This document shows positions 54,742 to 63,438 of a DNA stretch of 64,000 bases, piece by piece. How positions within the stretch are numbered: the stretch's first letter is position 1; each line of letters starts with the position of its first letter. Origin of the DNA: Pseudodesulfovibrio portus (lineage in GTDB: Bacteria > Desulfobacterota > Desulfovibrionia > Desulfovibrionales > Desulfovibrionaceae); the NCBI RefSeq assembly GCF_026000375.1, contig NZ_AP026708.1, forward strand, positions 3,136,001 through 3,200,000, in the 5' to 3' direction. Under the pieces are notes generated by a model. The model did not search any database, was not told where the DNA came from, and worked only from the letters and a program-made list of their open reading frames with translations. Position numbers and translations under genes: made by a program.

Positions 54742-55776
54742 ATGAAACGTCTACCTCTTATGACCCATACAATCTATGCCGAACTACTTGACCAATGCCG
54801 GGCAACTCAGTTTAGCACGCACTCTTTGCCCCTGAGCGGCAGCCTGGTGGAAGTGCCGGGAGAGAACGATCTCACATATTATTATCTGCAGAAGAGCCGG
54901 CGTGTGGCCGGAGGCAAGCAGCCCCGCGAGTTCATAGGCTCATCTTCATACAAGAAGGTCCTTGAACGGGTGAAATCGTTTACGAGTGACAAGGCCATCT
55001 ATAAAAGCCGGGAAGAGTTGGTGAGCGCCCTCAAGAAAAATGGGGTGACAGCTCCGACCGCAAAACTGGCGAATCTCCTGCTGACATTGCACGACGAAGG
55101 GGTGCTTGCCCGGTCGGTTCTCGTGGGTACTCTGGCGTTTCAGGCCTACGGACCTATGCTTGGTGTGAAGTTTGGCCAGTCAGCTTTTTATACGCAGGAT
55201 GTCGATCTGGCCAAGGCCGATTCCGTAGAGCTTGCCATGCCAGAAAAACCCATTGAGAAAGAGTTGCTGGACGTCCTCAAGGAGTTTGATGAGACTTTTG
55301 ATGGTATCATGGGGTTCGATCGCAAGCAGCCACCAGTGTCGTACATGAACAAAGACGGGTTGCGCGTGGATGTTCTGTTCTCATTCTCCGGTCCGGAAAG
55401 AAAGAAGCCCATTCGAGCTTCAAAGATTCAGAGCCATGCACATCCTCAACGGTATCTGGAATTTCTTGTCGAAGCTCCCACTGAGGCCGTCCTGCTCATA
55501 GGTGGTGGGCTCATGTGTCATATCCCGGCCCCAGCACGTTTTGCTCTCCATAAGCTGATCGTGTCCGAAAAGCGAAATTCCAGTGAAGCGGCCAGGGCGT
55601 ACAAGGATCGTGAGCAAGCAAGCTGCCTGATTGAATTGCTCATTGAGGAAGACCCGGAGTCCCTGGAAGAAGCCTATGAGAATTTGAAGGCGCGTGGACC
55701 GAAGTGGAGAACCAACTTCCGGAAGGGGTTGGAGAAGACCAAGAGGGAAGATTTCCTGGAGTTTTTCCAAGAGTAG
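54742..55776 (+). CDS. GSU2403-family nucleotidyltransferase-fold protein
   Basis: A 344-residue protein. ATG 54742 (MKRLPLMTHTIYAELL) is used, since the upstream frame passes through the terminator; no ribosome site is visible, and ATG 54760 is an alternative. A minimal nucleotidyltransferase core is recognisable: VLVGTLAFQAYGPMLG, then the metal-binding TQDVDLAKAD and later DGLRVDVLFSF. The C-terminal part is helical. Members of this fold act in antibiotic modification or as toxin-like AMP-transferases; its location beside HipBA and Fic hints at the latter, without proof. Confidence 0.7.
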   Translation: MKRLPLMTHTIYAELLDQCRATQFSTHSLPLSGSLVEVPGENDLTYYYLQKSRRVAGGKQPREFIGSSSYKKVLERVKSFTSDKAIYKSREELVSALKKNGVTAPTAKLANLLLTLHDEGVLARSVLVGTLAFQAYGPMLGVKFGQSAFYTQDVDLAKADSVELAMPEKPIEKELLDVLKEFDETFDGIMGFDRKQPPVSYMNKDGLRVDVLFSFSGPERKKPIRASKIQSHAHPQRYLEFLVEAPTEAVLLIGGGLMCHIPAPARFALHKLIVSEKRNSSEAARAYKDREQASCLIELLIEEDPESLEEAYENLKARGPKWRTNFRKGLEKTKREDFLEFFQE

Positions 55777-55935
55777 TTGCCCAATCAAGTTAATATGTAC
55801 AATGACCGGCCCGGGTTTACGAGTGAATGTTTTTGAAAATATTAGTTGTCAGCTACAAAACAATACCTGCAGAGGGTAATGGTGTCGACAATACCATGTT
55901 GCTTCGGTCTTATTGGTCACAAGATGGTGCATAAG

Positions 55936-55971
55936 AAAATCCCCCCAGATCTTATGGCCTGAGGGGATTTT
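55936..55971 (-). terminator. Terminator of VPLPA-CTERM substrate 5
   Basis: AAAATCCCCCC pairs with GAGGGGATTTT; read on the minus strand the stem runs into TTTTC. It lies 20 bases past the stop of the gene at 55991. Confidence 0.75.
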
Positions 55972-55990
55972 GTCTTTCGGAGTCAGTAAA

Positions 55991-56665
55991 CTATGCGGAG
56001 TGATATTTCCTTCTGAGGCCTACAAGGCCGATCAAGCCCGAGCCAAGAATCCAAGCTGCGCCGGGGATGGGAGTGGCGGCCACGGACAAGTCGTCAATGG
56101 CGTATCCGTCTCCACCGCTTTTGTGGAATGTGATCGAATCAAAGGCGATGTCCGAAAGCAGAGTGAAGTAGATCAGCGTTCCGCTGTCGTGTTTCCCGAC
56201 TAAAGTGAAGATGTCGATGGATTGAGAGAGTTGTTCTCCAAGGGATAAGCTAACCTTTCCGCCGATATCCTGCCAATCCATCGCGAAGAAGCCCAAGGCG
56301 TGCTGCGGTGTATTCAGATTGACGGTAAAGTCGTGCTTGCCACTCATGCTGTCGGTGGTGCCGTTGCTGAAGAACTTGGTACCATTGGCTGCGTATTCTC
56401 CAGACGAGAACTGAAGTCCAGTGTTGTCTGAAACATAGCCGCCACCGGTGATGGTTCCGAAAGCGATCTTCATGGACGGCGTGTCCAGGTGGTCAAAACT
56501 TTCAAAAGTTTCGGTTTGGGTGGTATGGGCGGACAGAAATTGCGACTGCAGAGTGCGTGCAGCGTCGCCTGACTCCCAATTCGTGATGACAGCAGCAGAT
56601 GCGCCTGTTGCTCCGATCGTAAGAACAGCAATTGCGATGAAAAATATACTCCGAAATATAGACAC
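55991..56665 (-). CDS. Exported protein with VPLPA-CTERM-type signal (substrate 5)
   Basis: A 224-residue secreted protein. The start is taken as GTG 56665 (VSIFRSIFFIAIAVLTIGAT) because AAGGAGAAACC precedes it; an ATG 90 bases upstream adds a stretch with no signal character. The signal peptide ends about GASA-A. The beta-rich mature part (FDSITFHKSGGDGYAIDDLS) resembles the carbohydrate-binding-like domain common in PEP-CTERM proteins. It ends ATPIPGAAWILGSGL, a membrane segment and LRRKYHS. Confidence 0.78.
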   Translation of the reverse strand: MSIFRSIFFIAIAVLTIGATGASAAVITNWESGDAARTLQSQFLSAHTTQTETFESFDHLDTPSMKIAFGTITGGGYVSDNTGLQFSSGEYAANGTKFFSNGTTDSMSGKHDFTVNLNTPQHALGFFAMDWQDIGGKVSLSLGEQLSQSIDIFTLVGKHDSGTLIYFTLLSDIAFDSITFHKSGGDGYAIDDLSVAATPIPGAAWILGSGLIGLVGLRRKYHSA

Positions 56666-57218
56666 GGTTTCTCCTTTGGTTCGATGCTTGATTGCAAGGA
56701 GTAATCCATGTTTTGAAAAACAGGTGTTTATGTGTATGCGCCGCTTCTTTATCATTGTTTTCCAGAAAAAACCGACAAACGCGTTGAGAGCATTTGAGTG
56801 TTGCTAGGCTATCAGGGGATAGGTATGTGGCTCACGTTGAGGTCTTTTCGGGAGGGCGTGTTCAGTTATTGAGGGGGCTGTCAGGTATCCCAATTGAGTC
56901 ACGAATGGCGGTGGTAATATGCCCATGTGATGTGTCGAGCGGGTTGAACGAAGCGTTTTCGGCAAAAAAGAAAAATTATCGCAAATCATTAATTCCGTAA
57001 GTAAGTAATATAATATTATAATAATTATTGCAAAAAATAATCACCACATGTAGAAAAGCCTTGATGTGTACATCTGGACATTTGCACATTTATTAATTAT
57101 TTAATTAAATAACTTAGTGGTAAGGTCTGATGGTTTATGTGATCATGACAGTTGACAAATGTAGAGTCGCTGCCAAGTCACTCTTCAGTATAATGTGAAG
57201 ATTTAAGGAGATACAGGG
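56666..57218. other. AT-rich intergenic region without a convincing gene
   Basis: The open frames here lack ribosome sites and protein-like composition. The stretch 56990-57110 is strongly AT-rich (TAATATAATATTATAATAAT near 57006), a possible promoter or integration hot spot for the genes on either side. Confidence 0.4.
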
Positions 57219-57569
57219 ATGACGGATGAAGAAGAATATGAGGACCTGGATTTTAGTGAAGCTGCCAAGATAATGGAGGCGCAGAGGAAAGTGGAAAGCC
57301 TTAAGCAGACTCCAAAGCAGAATAATTTTCAGGCTTCCTCAGAGGTCAATGCCAAGAGGGGGCGCCCCAGAAGTGAGGTGGCTAAAGAGAAACGGACGTA
57401 CTACGTTGAGATCGAACTCGCAGACGAATTGTCTATGTTTGTTGGGAAGGTGAAGACACTTCGCACTAAGGCCGGAAAAAGGATCAGCATTAGCGAAAGT
57501 CAAGTCGTCAACGAGGGGATCAGGCTAGCTTTAAGGGAGTATCGTAAGAAATACAAGACTGCCGATTAA
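57219..57569 (+). CDS. Ribbon-helix-helix-like DNA-binding protein with AT-hook motif
   Basis: A 116-residue protein starting at ATG 57219 behind AAGGAGATACAGGG. The first 45 residues are acidic and unstructured (TDEEEYEDLDFSEAAKIMEA). Then comes an AT-hook-like KRGRPRSEV and a C-terminal region with RHH features (RTYYVEIELADELSMFVGKV, ISISESQVVNEGIRLALREY). Such proteins are usually transcriptional repressors or partition factors of plasmids and integrated elements. No toxin gene follows it directly, so it may be an orphan regulator. Confidence 0.6.
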   Translation: MTDEEEYEDLDFSEAAKIMEAQRKVESLKQTPKQNNFQASSEVNAKRGRPRSEVAKEKRTYYVEIELADELSMFVGKVKTLRTKAGKRISISESQVVNEGIRLALREYRKKYKTAD

Positions 57570-57610
57570 TTCTTTGCAACGGCTTCAATCGTTTGATTTT
57601 TAGAGGAGTT

Positions 57611-57720
57611 CTTTAGAGTTGGAACCAGCATTGCCCCCTCTTCAAATGAAGTCCTGAGCGTCAGAATTGCCCTCGATGGTCATGAGGTTAAGGTTATTAC
57701 AGGGGCTCCTTTCGTCCGGC
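57611..57720 (+). pseudogene. Possible glycosyltransferase fragment
   Basis: Read in the frame of GGA at 57620, the plus strand gives VRIALDGHEVKVITGAPF, close to the N-terminal LAxxGHEVTVITxxP block of family 4 glycosyltransferases. There is no start codon or continuation: the frame runs into the reverse-strand fcl end. It may be the remnant of a polysaccharide gene displaced by the fcl-gmd pair. Confidence 0.3.
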
Positions 57721-58737
57721 CTCAAGGTATGATCGGTAGGTTTTTTCTAGTCCTTGCCTTAAGTAGATCTGGTGTTTCCATCCCATCTTGTTGATTTTTC
57801 GAACATCAAGGACTTTGCGAGCGGTACCATCGGGTTTATCTCGATCCCAAATTATGTCGCCTGAGTAGCCGACAATATTTGCAATGAGAGTAGCCGTATC
57901 AAGGATAGTCATTTCTTCCCCCGTACCGATGTTCACTAGTTCAGTAGTGTCGGTATCGAACATGACGAAACCAGTTGCCCTTGCCATGTCGTCCACATGG
58001 AGGAATTCCCGAGATGGTGAACCAGTTCCCCATAAAGTCACCCTGCATGACGAGTGGTCCCGTTTTGTGTAACCGATTTCGTCCTTGATGCTGTTAGGGA
58101 TCTTCCCCATTCTTTCTTCGTCAGCCTCAATTTTATCCCAGTCTCCAGCCATAGCCAATTTCCCCAGGTGGAATTTGCGGATCATGGCGGGGAGAACATG
58201 AGAAGTTTGGAGATCGAAGTTGTCTCGGGGACCGTATAGGTTGGTCGGCATGACTGGGGCGAAGGAGGTGCCGTATTGCGCATTGTATGCCCAGCACATT
58301 TCGATTCCGGCAATTTTGGCTACAGCATAGGGAGAATTGGTGGGTTCCAGCGGCCCTGTTAGCAATGACTCTTCTTTGATTGGTTGTGTGGCCATCTTGG
58401 GGTAAATGCAGGAACTGCCCAGAAAGACCAATCTCTTCACATCATGCAGCATGCTTTGGTGCATGGTGTTGGTCTGAATCATGAGGTTTTCGTATATGAA
58501 TTCGGCGCCATAGGTGACATTGGCCATAATTCCGCCAACCTTGGCTGCAGCTAAAAAAACGTATTCAGGCTTTTCGGTTGCGAAAAAATCTGCGACAGCC
58601 CCCTGGTCAATGAGGTCGAGGTCTTTATGGGATCGTGTTACAATATTGGTCAATCCTCGCCCCTCTAGCATTCTGACGATGGCTGAGCCCACGAGCCCTT
58701 TGTGACCGGCTACATATATTTTGGGATTAGCGTTCAA
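57697..58737 (-). CDS. fcl: GDP-L-fucose synthase
   Basis: A 346-residue NADPH-dependent epimerase/reductase that converts GDP-4-keto-6-deoxymannose to GDP-L-fucose. It has the Rossmann motif VAGHKGLVGSAIVRML, the typical SSCIYPK stretch, the catalytic Tyr/Lys pair in NSPYAVAKIAGIEM, and PTNLYGPRDNF. The start at 58737 is the natural one. It lies 10 bases after gmd on the same strand, so the two enzymes of the pathway are co-transcribed. The product feeds surface polysaccharide synthesis. Confidence 0.95.
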   Translation of the reverse strand: MNANPKIYVAGHKGLVGSAIVRMLEGRGLTNIVTRSHKDLDLIDQGAVADFFATEKPEYVFLAAAKVGGIMANVTYGAEFIYENLMIQTNTMHQSMLHDVKRLVFLGSSCIYPKMATQPIKEESLLTGPLEPTNSPYAVAKIAGIEMCWAYNAQYGTSFAPVMPTNLYGPRDNFDLQTSHVLPAMIRKFHLGKLAMAGDWDKIEADEERMGKIPNSIKDEIGYTKRDHSSCRVTLWGTGSPSREFLHVDDMARATGFVMFDTDTTELVNIGTGEEMTILDTATLIANIVGYSGDIIWDRDKPDGTARKVLDVRKINKMGWKHQIYLRQGLEKTYRSYLEAGRKEPL

Positions 58738-58747
58738 CTGTTAGTTC

Positions 58748-59836
58748 CTATTCGTAGTGATTCAGGGTCTTGAATCCACTGGTTTTGCACAAGGCATCCC
58801 TTTCTGCCTCTTCGATGTCGGCCTTGACCATGGTCTCAACTAACTCATCAAGGCTGGTTTTGGCCTTCCAACCGAGCTGATTTTGGGCTTTTCTTGGATC
58901 GCCCAGTAGGTGGTCGACCTCGGTCGGCCTAAAATATCGTTGATCAATGCGGACAAGCGTCTTGCCGGTGCTTGCGTCCTTGCCGACTTCTTCTATGCCG
59001 GCGCCTTCCCATGAAATGTTGATGCCGATATGTTTGAACGCCTTTTCAGTGAATTCGCGGACCGAATGGTTTTTGCCTGTAGCGATTACGTAATCCTCAG
59101 GGGTTTCCTGTTGGAGCATGAGCCACATGGCTTTCACGTAATCACGGGCGTGTCCCCAGTCGCGTTTGGCGTCAAGGTTGCCGAGATAGAGCTCTTCCTG
59201 GAGGCCGAGCTTAATCCGGGCGACGGCTCTGGTGATTTTGCGCGTGACGAATGTTTCACCACGTATAGGGGATTCGTGATTAAACAGGATGCCATTGCAG
59301 GCATACATCCCATAGGCTTCGCGGTAATTCACGGTGATCCAGTAGCCGTAAACTTTTGCCGCGCCATACGGACTTCTCGGGTAGAAGGGGGTTTTTTCGT
59401 TTTGGGGGCTTTCCAGCACTTTGCCGAACATCTCACTGGTGGATGCCTGGTAGAATTTGGTTTTCTCCGTCAATCCTAGGATGCGGATAGCCTCGAGGAT
59501 TCTTAAGGGGCCCATGGCGTCGCAGTTGGCAGTATATTCGGGCGATTCGAAGGAAACCTGGACATGGCTTTGAGCTGCAAGGTTGTATATTTCGTCCGGC
59601 TGGATTTTTTGATTCAATCTGATCAGGTTCGTTGAGTCGGCCATGTCTCCGTAGTGCATGAAGAATTTGACATCAGTTTCATGCGGATCCTTGTAGAGGT
59701 GGTCAACCCTGGCCGTGTTGAAAGAGGAGGACCGGCGCTTGATGCCATGTACCTCATACCCTTTTTTTAGAAGTAGCTCCGCCAGGTACGCCCCGTCCTG
59801 TCCAGTGACTCCAGTGATGAGTGCTTTTTTAGCCAT
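58748..59836 (-). CDS. gmd: GDP-mannose 4,6-dehydratase
   Basis: A 362-residue enzyme converting GDP-mannose to GDP-4-keto-6-deoxymannose. Motifs: [47 protein letters not shown] and the catalytic [20 protein letters not shown]. Its product is the substrate of the next gene, fcl. Its start faces a 424-base gap towards the APS kinase gene on the other strand, so a divergent promoter pair is likely. Confidence 0.96.
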   Translation of the reverse strand: MAKKALITGVTGQDGAYLAELLLKKGYEVHGIKRRSSSFNTARVDHLYKDPHETDVKFFMHYGDMADSTNLIRLNQKIQPDEIYNLAAQSHVQVSFESPEYTANCDAMGPLRILEAIRILGLTEKTKFYQASTSEMFGKVLESPQNEKTPFYPRSPYGAAKVYGYWITVNYREAYGMYACNGILFNHESPIRGETFVTRKITRAVARIKLGLQEELYLGNLDAKRDWGHARDYVKAMWLMLQQETPEDYVIATGKNHSVREFTEKAFKHIGINISWEGAGIEEVGKDASTGKTLVRIDQRYFRPTEVDHLLGDPRKAQNQLGWKAKTSLDELVETMVKADIEEAERDALCKTSGFKTLNHYE

Positions 59837-60260
59837 AATTAGATTTTGTCTTTTAAAGGCTGATAATATTTTGTTTCAAATTACCTTTGGCTAGAATACC
59901 TCAAAAAATTAAAGAAGAAAATGTCATATCGCGCCATTTTGGTCGGCACTGGTGGTATGATGGCAGTGGCATCGGGCGGAAGCGGGAGAGAGCGGTCGGT
60001 GATCCTCCTGGCGATTTGTTGTCGTTGCTTATTATTCCGGAAAAACTGGATTTTTTTAACTTTGTCGACGACGACATGATGTTCATCATAAAAATACAAT
60101 TAAATCAAATTGATAGATGTTTTTCCTCAGGTCGGCATGATTCTTTCATTAACACGAAAGAGTTAATAATATATAGTCGCTGAAATCAAAATGGGCGGAT
60201 TGTTTTTTAGGCTAGGTGCGGCTTTGTATGGTTTACGGTTAACATAAAGATATTAAATAG
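59837..60260. other. Divergent intergenic region gmd / APS kinase gene
   Basis: No gene is seen in these 424 bases. The part nearest the APS kinase gene is AT-rich (AATATATAGTCGC near 60168) and may hold promoters for both directions. The start codon at 60261 has no clear ribosome site. Confidence 0.4.
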
Positions 60261-61952
60261 ATGCAATATTCAGAATCACTTCCCGCGTATAATGCGGAAA
60301 GCCTGCTGGTTCATTTTCGGCGCGTGGAGCTTCTCAAGCGGCAGGCAATTGATTGTAAATCCATATTCTTGAATCCTCATCAGCTATGTGATTTGGAAAT
60401 GCTTTTGAGTCGGGCCTATTATCCACTAGACGGATATATGTGTCGCGACGACTACGAGAGCGTGCTTGATAATATGAAGCTTGCTGATGGCACCGTGTGG
60501 CCCTTGCCTATCTGTCTTGGCGTGGACGAAGAGTTTGCGAAGAGTCTTGATACGGGCGAGTGCGTGGCTATGCGTGATGCCGAAGGCTTTATGCTGGCTG
60601 TTCTTACCGTGGGTGAAGTCTGGCAGCCAGACCTGGAAAGGGAAGCAAAAGTCATCTGGGGGGACGCCGTCGAAGCTGACAGCGTGAATGCAAGCTTAAG
60701 TAGTTTGGAAAACCCTTGGTATGTGGGTGGCAGAATCGAGGGATTGGCCTTCCCTCAACGCTATGATTTTACCGATATCCGACTCACGCCGGCTCAAGTG
60801 CATCGATATTTTTCTCAGAAAGGGTGGCGCAAAGTCATTGGTGTACAAGCGGGCCGTCCTTTGCATAGGGCGGATCGTGCCATGCTGGAAGAAATCGCTA
60901 ATGAGGAGGGCGCCAGTATCCTCCTGTCTCCGTTGATGTTCCCATCCATGTATTCCAGCGTTGATCATTTCACTTTGGTAAGATGCATGCAGGAATTTGT
61001 GGGGACTTTTCCCCGTAACAAAGCCTTGCTTAACCTCATGCCTTGGTTTGAACGAAAGATGGGGCCAAAGGGCGCGCTTTTGCGAGCCATTGTGAATAAG
61101 AATTATGGCTGCACTCATATGCTTGTGTGGGATTCGGGCAAGGCTGAGCCAAGGCTTAATGTGCTTACCGATGAATTTCAGGCGCATATTGATTGGCTTG
61201 TTGAGCAAAAGGATGTCACGGGTATCGTTCCCATCAAGGAGCGGTGCATGGTTTTGGACGAGGGCAGGAAAGAGTATGTGTCTTCCGAAAGCGGTAAGCT
61301 TTGCGCCAACGACCATAACGGTATTGTAAGCCTGCTTACCCGAGGTAAAGAGGTCCCTGAGTGGATGTCTTTTCCCGGAGTGCTCGACGCTTTAAAAAAG
61401 ACCTACAAGCCGCCCTCCAAACAGGGCTTCTGTCTCTTTCTCACAGGATTGTCAGGCGCGGGCAAGTCGACCATGGCAAAAGTGCTTTATGTCAAGATGT
61501 TGGAGTTGAACGACAGGCCCGTGACGTTGCTCGATGGTGATATTGTGCGAACCAACTTGTCGAGTGAACTTGATTTCAGCAAGGAACACCGAAATTTGAA
61601 TGTTACTCGTATAGGTTTCGTGGCCAGCGAGATTGTGAAGAATGGCGGAATAGCCGTGTGTGCGCCCATTGCTCCGTATCCCGAGTCGCGCAGGCAGGTC
61701 CGCGAGGCCATTGAGCAGCACGGTGGGTTTGTCGAGATTCACGTGAGCACGCCGCTCGAAGTTTGTGAACAGCGTGACCGAAAGGGCATCTATGCCAAGG
61801 CCCGGGCGGGAGTCATTAAGGGGTTGACCGGTGTGGATGACCCGTACATTGATCCGGAGAATCCAGAATTGCGGATAGACACGTCGGATTTGACGCCGAG
61901 CGAAGCTGTTCAGCAAGTGGAGTTGTTGTTGGGAACCCTTGGTTATATTTAA
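60261..61952 (+). CDS. APS kinase fused to a degenerate ATP-sulfurylase domain
   Basis: A 563-residue protein. Residues about 1-380 have the fold pattern of ATP sulfurylase (LSRAYYPLDGYMCRDDYESV, MLAVLTVGEVWQPD), but the active-site QTRNPxHxxH block reads QAGRPLHRAD at residues 196-205, so the second His and the TRN residues are lost, and the later GRDH block is also altered (VWDSGKAEPR). Residues about 388-563 are an APS kinase with intact P-loop GLSGAGKST (396-404), LDGDIVRTNLSSELDFSKEH and RIGFVASEI. It should make PAPS for sulfation. Its place beside fucose genes suggests sulfated surface sugars. Confidence 0.85.
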   Translation: MQYSESLPAYNAESLLVHFRRVELLKRQAIDCKSIFLNPHQLCDLEMLLSRAYYPLDGYMCRDDYESVLDNMKLADGTVWPLPICLGVDEEFAKSLDTGECVAMRDAEGFMLAVLTVGEVWQPDLEREAKVIWGDAVEADSVNASLSSLENPWYVGGRIEGLAFPQRYDFTDIRLTPAQVHRYFSQKGWRKVIGVQAGRPLHRADRAMLEEIANEEGASILLSPLMFPSMYSSVDHFTLVRCMQEFVGTFPRNKALLNLMPWFERKMGPKGALLRAIVNKNYGCTHMLVWDSGKAEPRLNVLTDEFQAHIDWLVEQKDVTGIVPIKERCMVLDEGRKEYVSSESGKLCANDHNGIVSLLTRGKEVPEWMSFPGVLDALKKTYKPPSKQGFCLFLTGLSGAGKSTMAKVLYVKMLELNDRPVTLLDGDIVRTNLSSELDFSKEHRNLNVTRIGFVASEIVKNGGIAVCAPIAPYPESRRQVREAIEQHGGFVEIHVSTPLEVCEQRDRKGIYAKARAGVIKGLTGVDDPYIDPENPELRIDTSDLTPSEAVQQVELLLGTLGYI

Positions 61953-61975
61953 GAAGGCGCTTACGGTTAGCTCGG

Positions 61976-63070
61976 CTATGCTCGTGCGAAGGTTGAGGAT
62001 ATTTTCCCTTTAACGTTGGCGACGGACAGTTTTACGTTAAAACGATTGTCGAACAGTTCTTCCGCCAACATGCAGCAAATAAAAAATGCAGGGAAAATCA
62101 GAATAAAAAACAAGCCGTTGACATAGTTCTTACCAGCAATGACGCCAATTTTTTCCAGTGCAGTGCCGTACATCCCTTCAAACAGATAAATGCCATACGT
62201 GTAAGATCCGACAAGGCACAGGATCCTCTTGAAGGGCAAATAGATCGTGTATGCATTGATGAACAAGTATGAAAATACAAGTGTCGAGACAATAAACAAA
62301 CATGAAACGAATGTCGTATTGTTTCCAGGGATGGGGGGGATATACGTATAGCCGTTAGTGAAGATGAACGAGCCGAGCATTACTAGCGATGTCAATAGGA
62401 CCCATCGGTTTTTTCCACTGGCTCCGTAGTTTTCATGTATAATCGGAAAAAGCATGCCTATGCAGAATAAGAAGTACTCGGAAAGATAAATATTTCTGTA
62501 CATCCAACATCTGACTTCAGGAGCAGAGAAGTAATGCAAAACAAGATTGGCCACCCCAAAAAGCACGCAGAGTGCAGGAATCATTTTCAGCCTGTATTTT
62601 CTTATCAAGGCGTAAAGAGCGGGGGCTAAAACATAGCAGGGGATCAAGGCATGGAGGAACCATGCACGCGGAGGGTCGGTAAAATGAATGAGGAAGAAGT
62701 CGAAGAAGAGGTCGGATGAAAGGGACTGGCCTCTGTCAAAAATCAAATCAATAAAGAAGTTGGCCCAGTACAGTGGATATATCCTGATAAATCGTTTCAA
62801 ATAAAAGCTGATCAGTTTTGTTTTTTCGTCATGGGTACGGCTCAGTGAATAATAGAGCCCAAAGCCGCTTAGGATAAAGAAGAAAGTGATGAAATGGTTC
62901 CCGAACAGAGGGAGTTTGAAAGGCATGAATCTGTTGGAAAAATGGCTTCCGACTACTGTCAGTATTGCAAAACCTTTGAGATATGACGTTAGTTCGCGAC
63001 TGGAATTCACGTGAGTGCCTTTCGTGGAGGTTGAAGACGGTTCCCTTAGAGTAGCAATTACTTTTTCCAT
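61976..63070 (-). CDS. Acyltransferase 3 family membrane protein (OafA-like)
   Basis: A 364-residue inner-membrane protein with about ten helices. The N-terminus has the family signature: ELTSYLKGFAILTVVGSHF (catalytic His) and FFFILSGFGLYYSLSR, then FYLKRFIRIYPLYW with the conserved Arg-x-x-Arg/Lys-Pro-Leu pattern. Such enzymes transfer acetyl or succinyl groups onto O-antigen, capsule or other surface glycans. It stands tail-to-tail with the APS kinase gene (23-base gap) in the polysaccharide region. Confidence 0.85.
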   Translation of the reverse strand: MEKVIATLREPSSTSTKGTHVNSSRELTSYLKGFAILTVVGSHFSNRFMPFKLPLFGNHFITFFFILSGFGLYYSLSRTHDEKTKLISFYLKRFIRIYPLYWANFFIDLIFDRGQSLSSDLFFDFFLIHFTDPPRAWFLHALIPCYVLAPALYALIRKYRLKMIPALCVLFGVANLVLHYFSAPEVRCWMYRNIYLSEYFLFCIGMLFPIIHENYGASGKNRWVLLTSLVMLGSFIFTNGYTYIPPIPGNNTTFVSCLFIVSTLVFSYLFINAYTIYLPFKRILCLVGSYTYGIYLFEGMYGTALEKIGVIAGKNYVNGLFFILIFPAFFICCMLAEELFDNRFNVKLSVANVKGKISSTFARA

Positions 63071-63438
63071 CTTATCCGAAACTTTTCAAGCTTTTTCAAA
63101 GTTGAACATGTGCCCCTTGCCTCGCGTTCATGCTTGTTTGGGGGAGTATGCCCGTTGGCTTTGAGTCTTTTTTTGTGGGCTGCGGACAGTGGACCTGCCA
63201 AATGGCAAAATGGCGCAAATGGGTCAGGCCGTAAACAGGGCGCGGTGAGTGCGCGGTCTCGCCTCCTCCCGGCTTAGGATCGGTGTCCTGATGTCCGGGA
63301 ATATCGGACTCGACGGCGCTTTAAGGGGAAACACTTCTGGCAATCAAAATGTCCGATTTTAATTGTTTTTTATCATTGAATTTTTTTACATGTGGTATAT
63401 TTCTTTCATGGGATATATAAAAAATGTGGAGACAGTGA
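63071..63438. other. Intergenic region before the LVIVD protein
   Basis: No gene is seen. The left part is GC-rich with a GCGCGGTGAGTGCGCGG near-palindrome at 63239-63255; the right part is AT-rich (TTGTTTTTTATCATTG at 63364, TATATAAAAAATG at 63413) and probably carries the promoter of the following gene. Confidence 0.4.

Noticed and set aside
63180-63260. Cyclic-di-GMP riboswitch in the leader of the LVIVD gene
   Set aside because: A few GGCAAA-like and GGCCGTAAAC words are present, but the conserved order and pairing of the class I aptamer are not.
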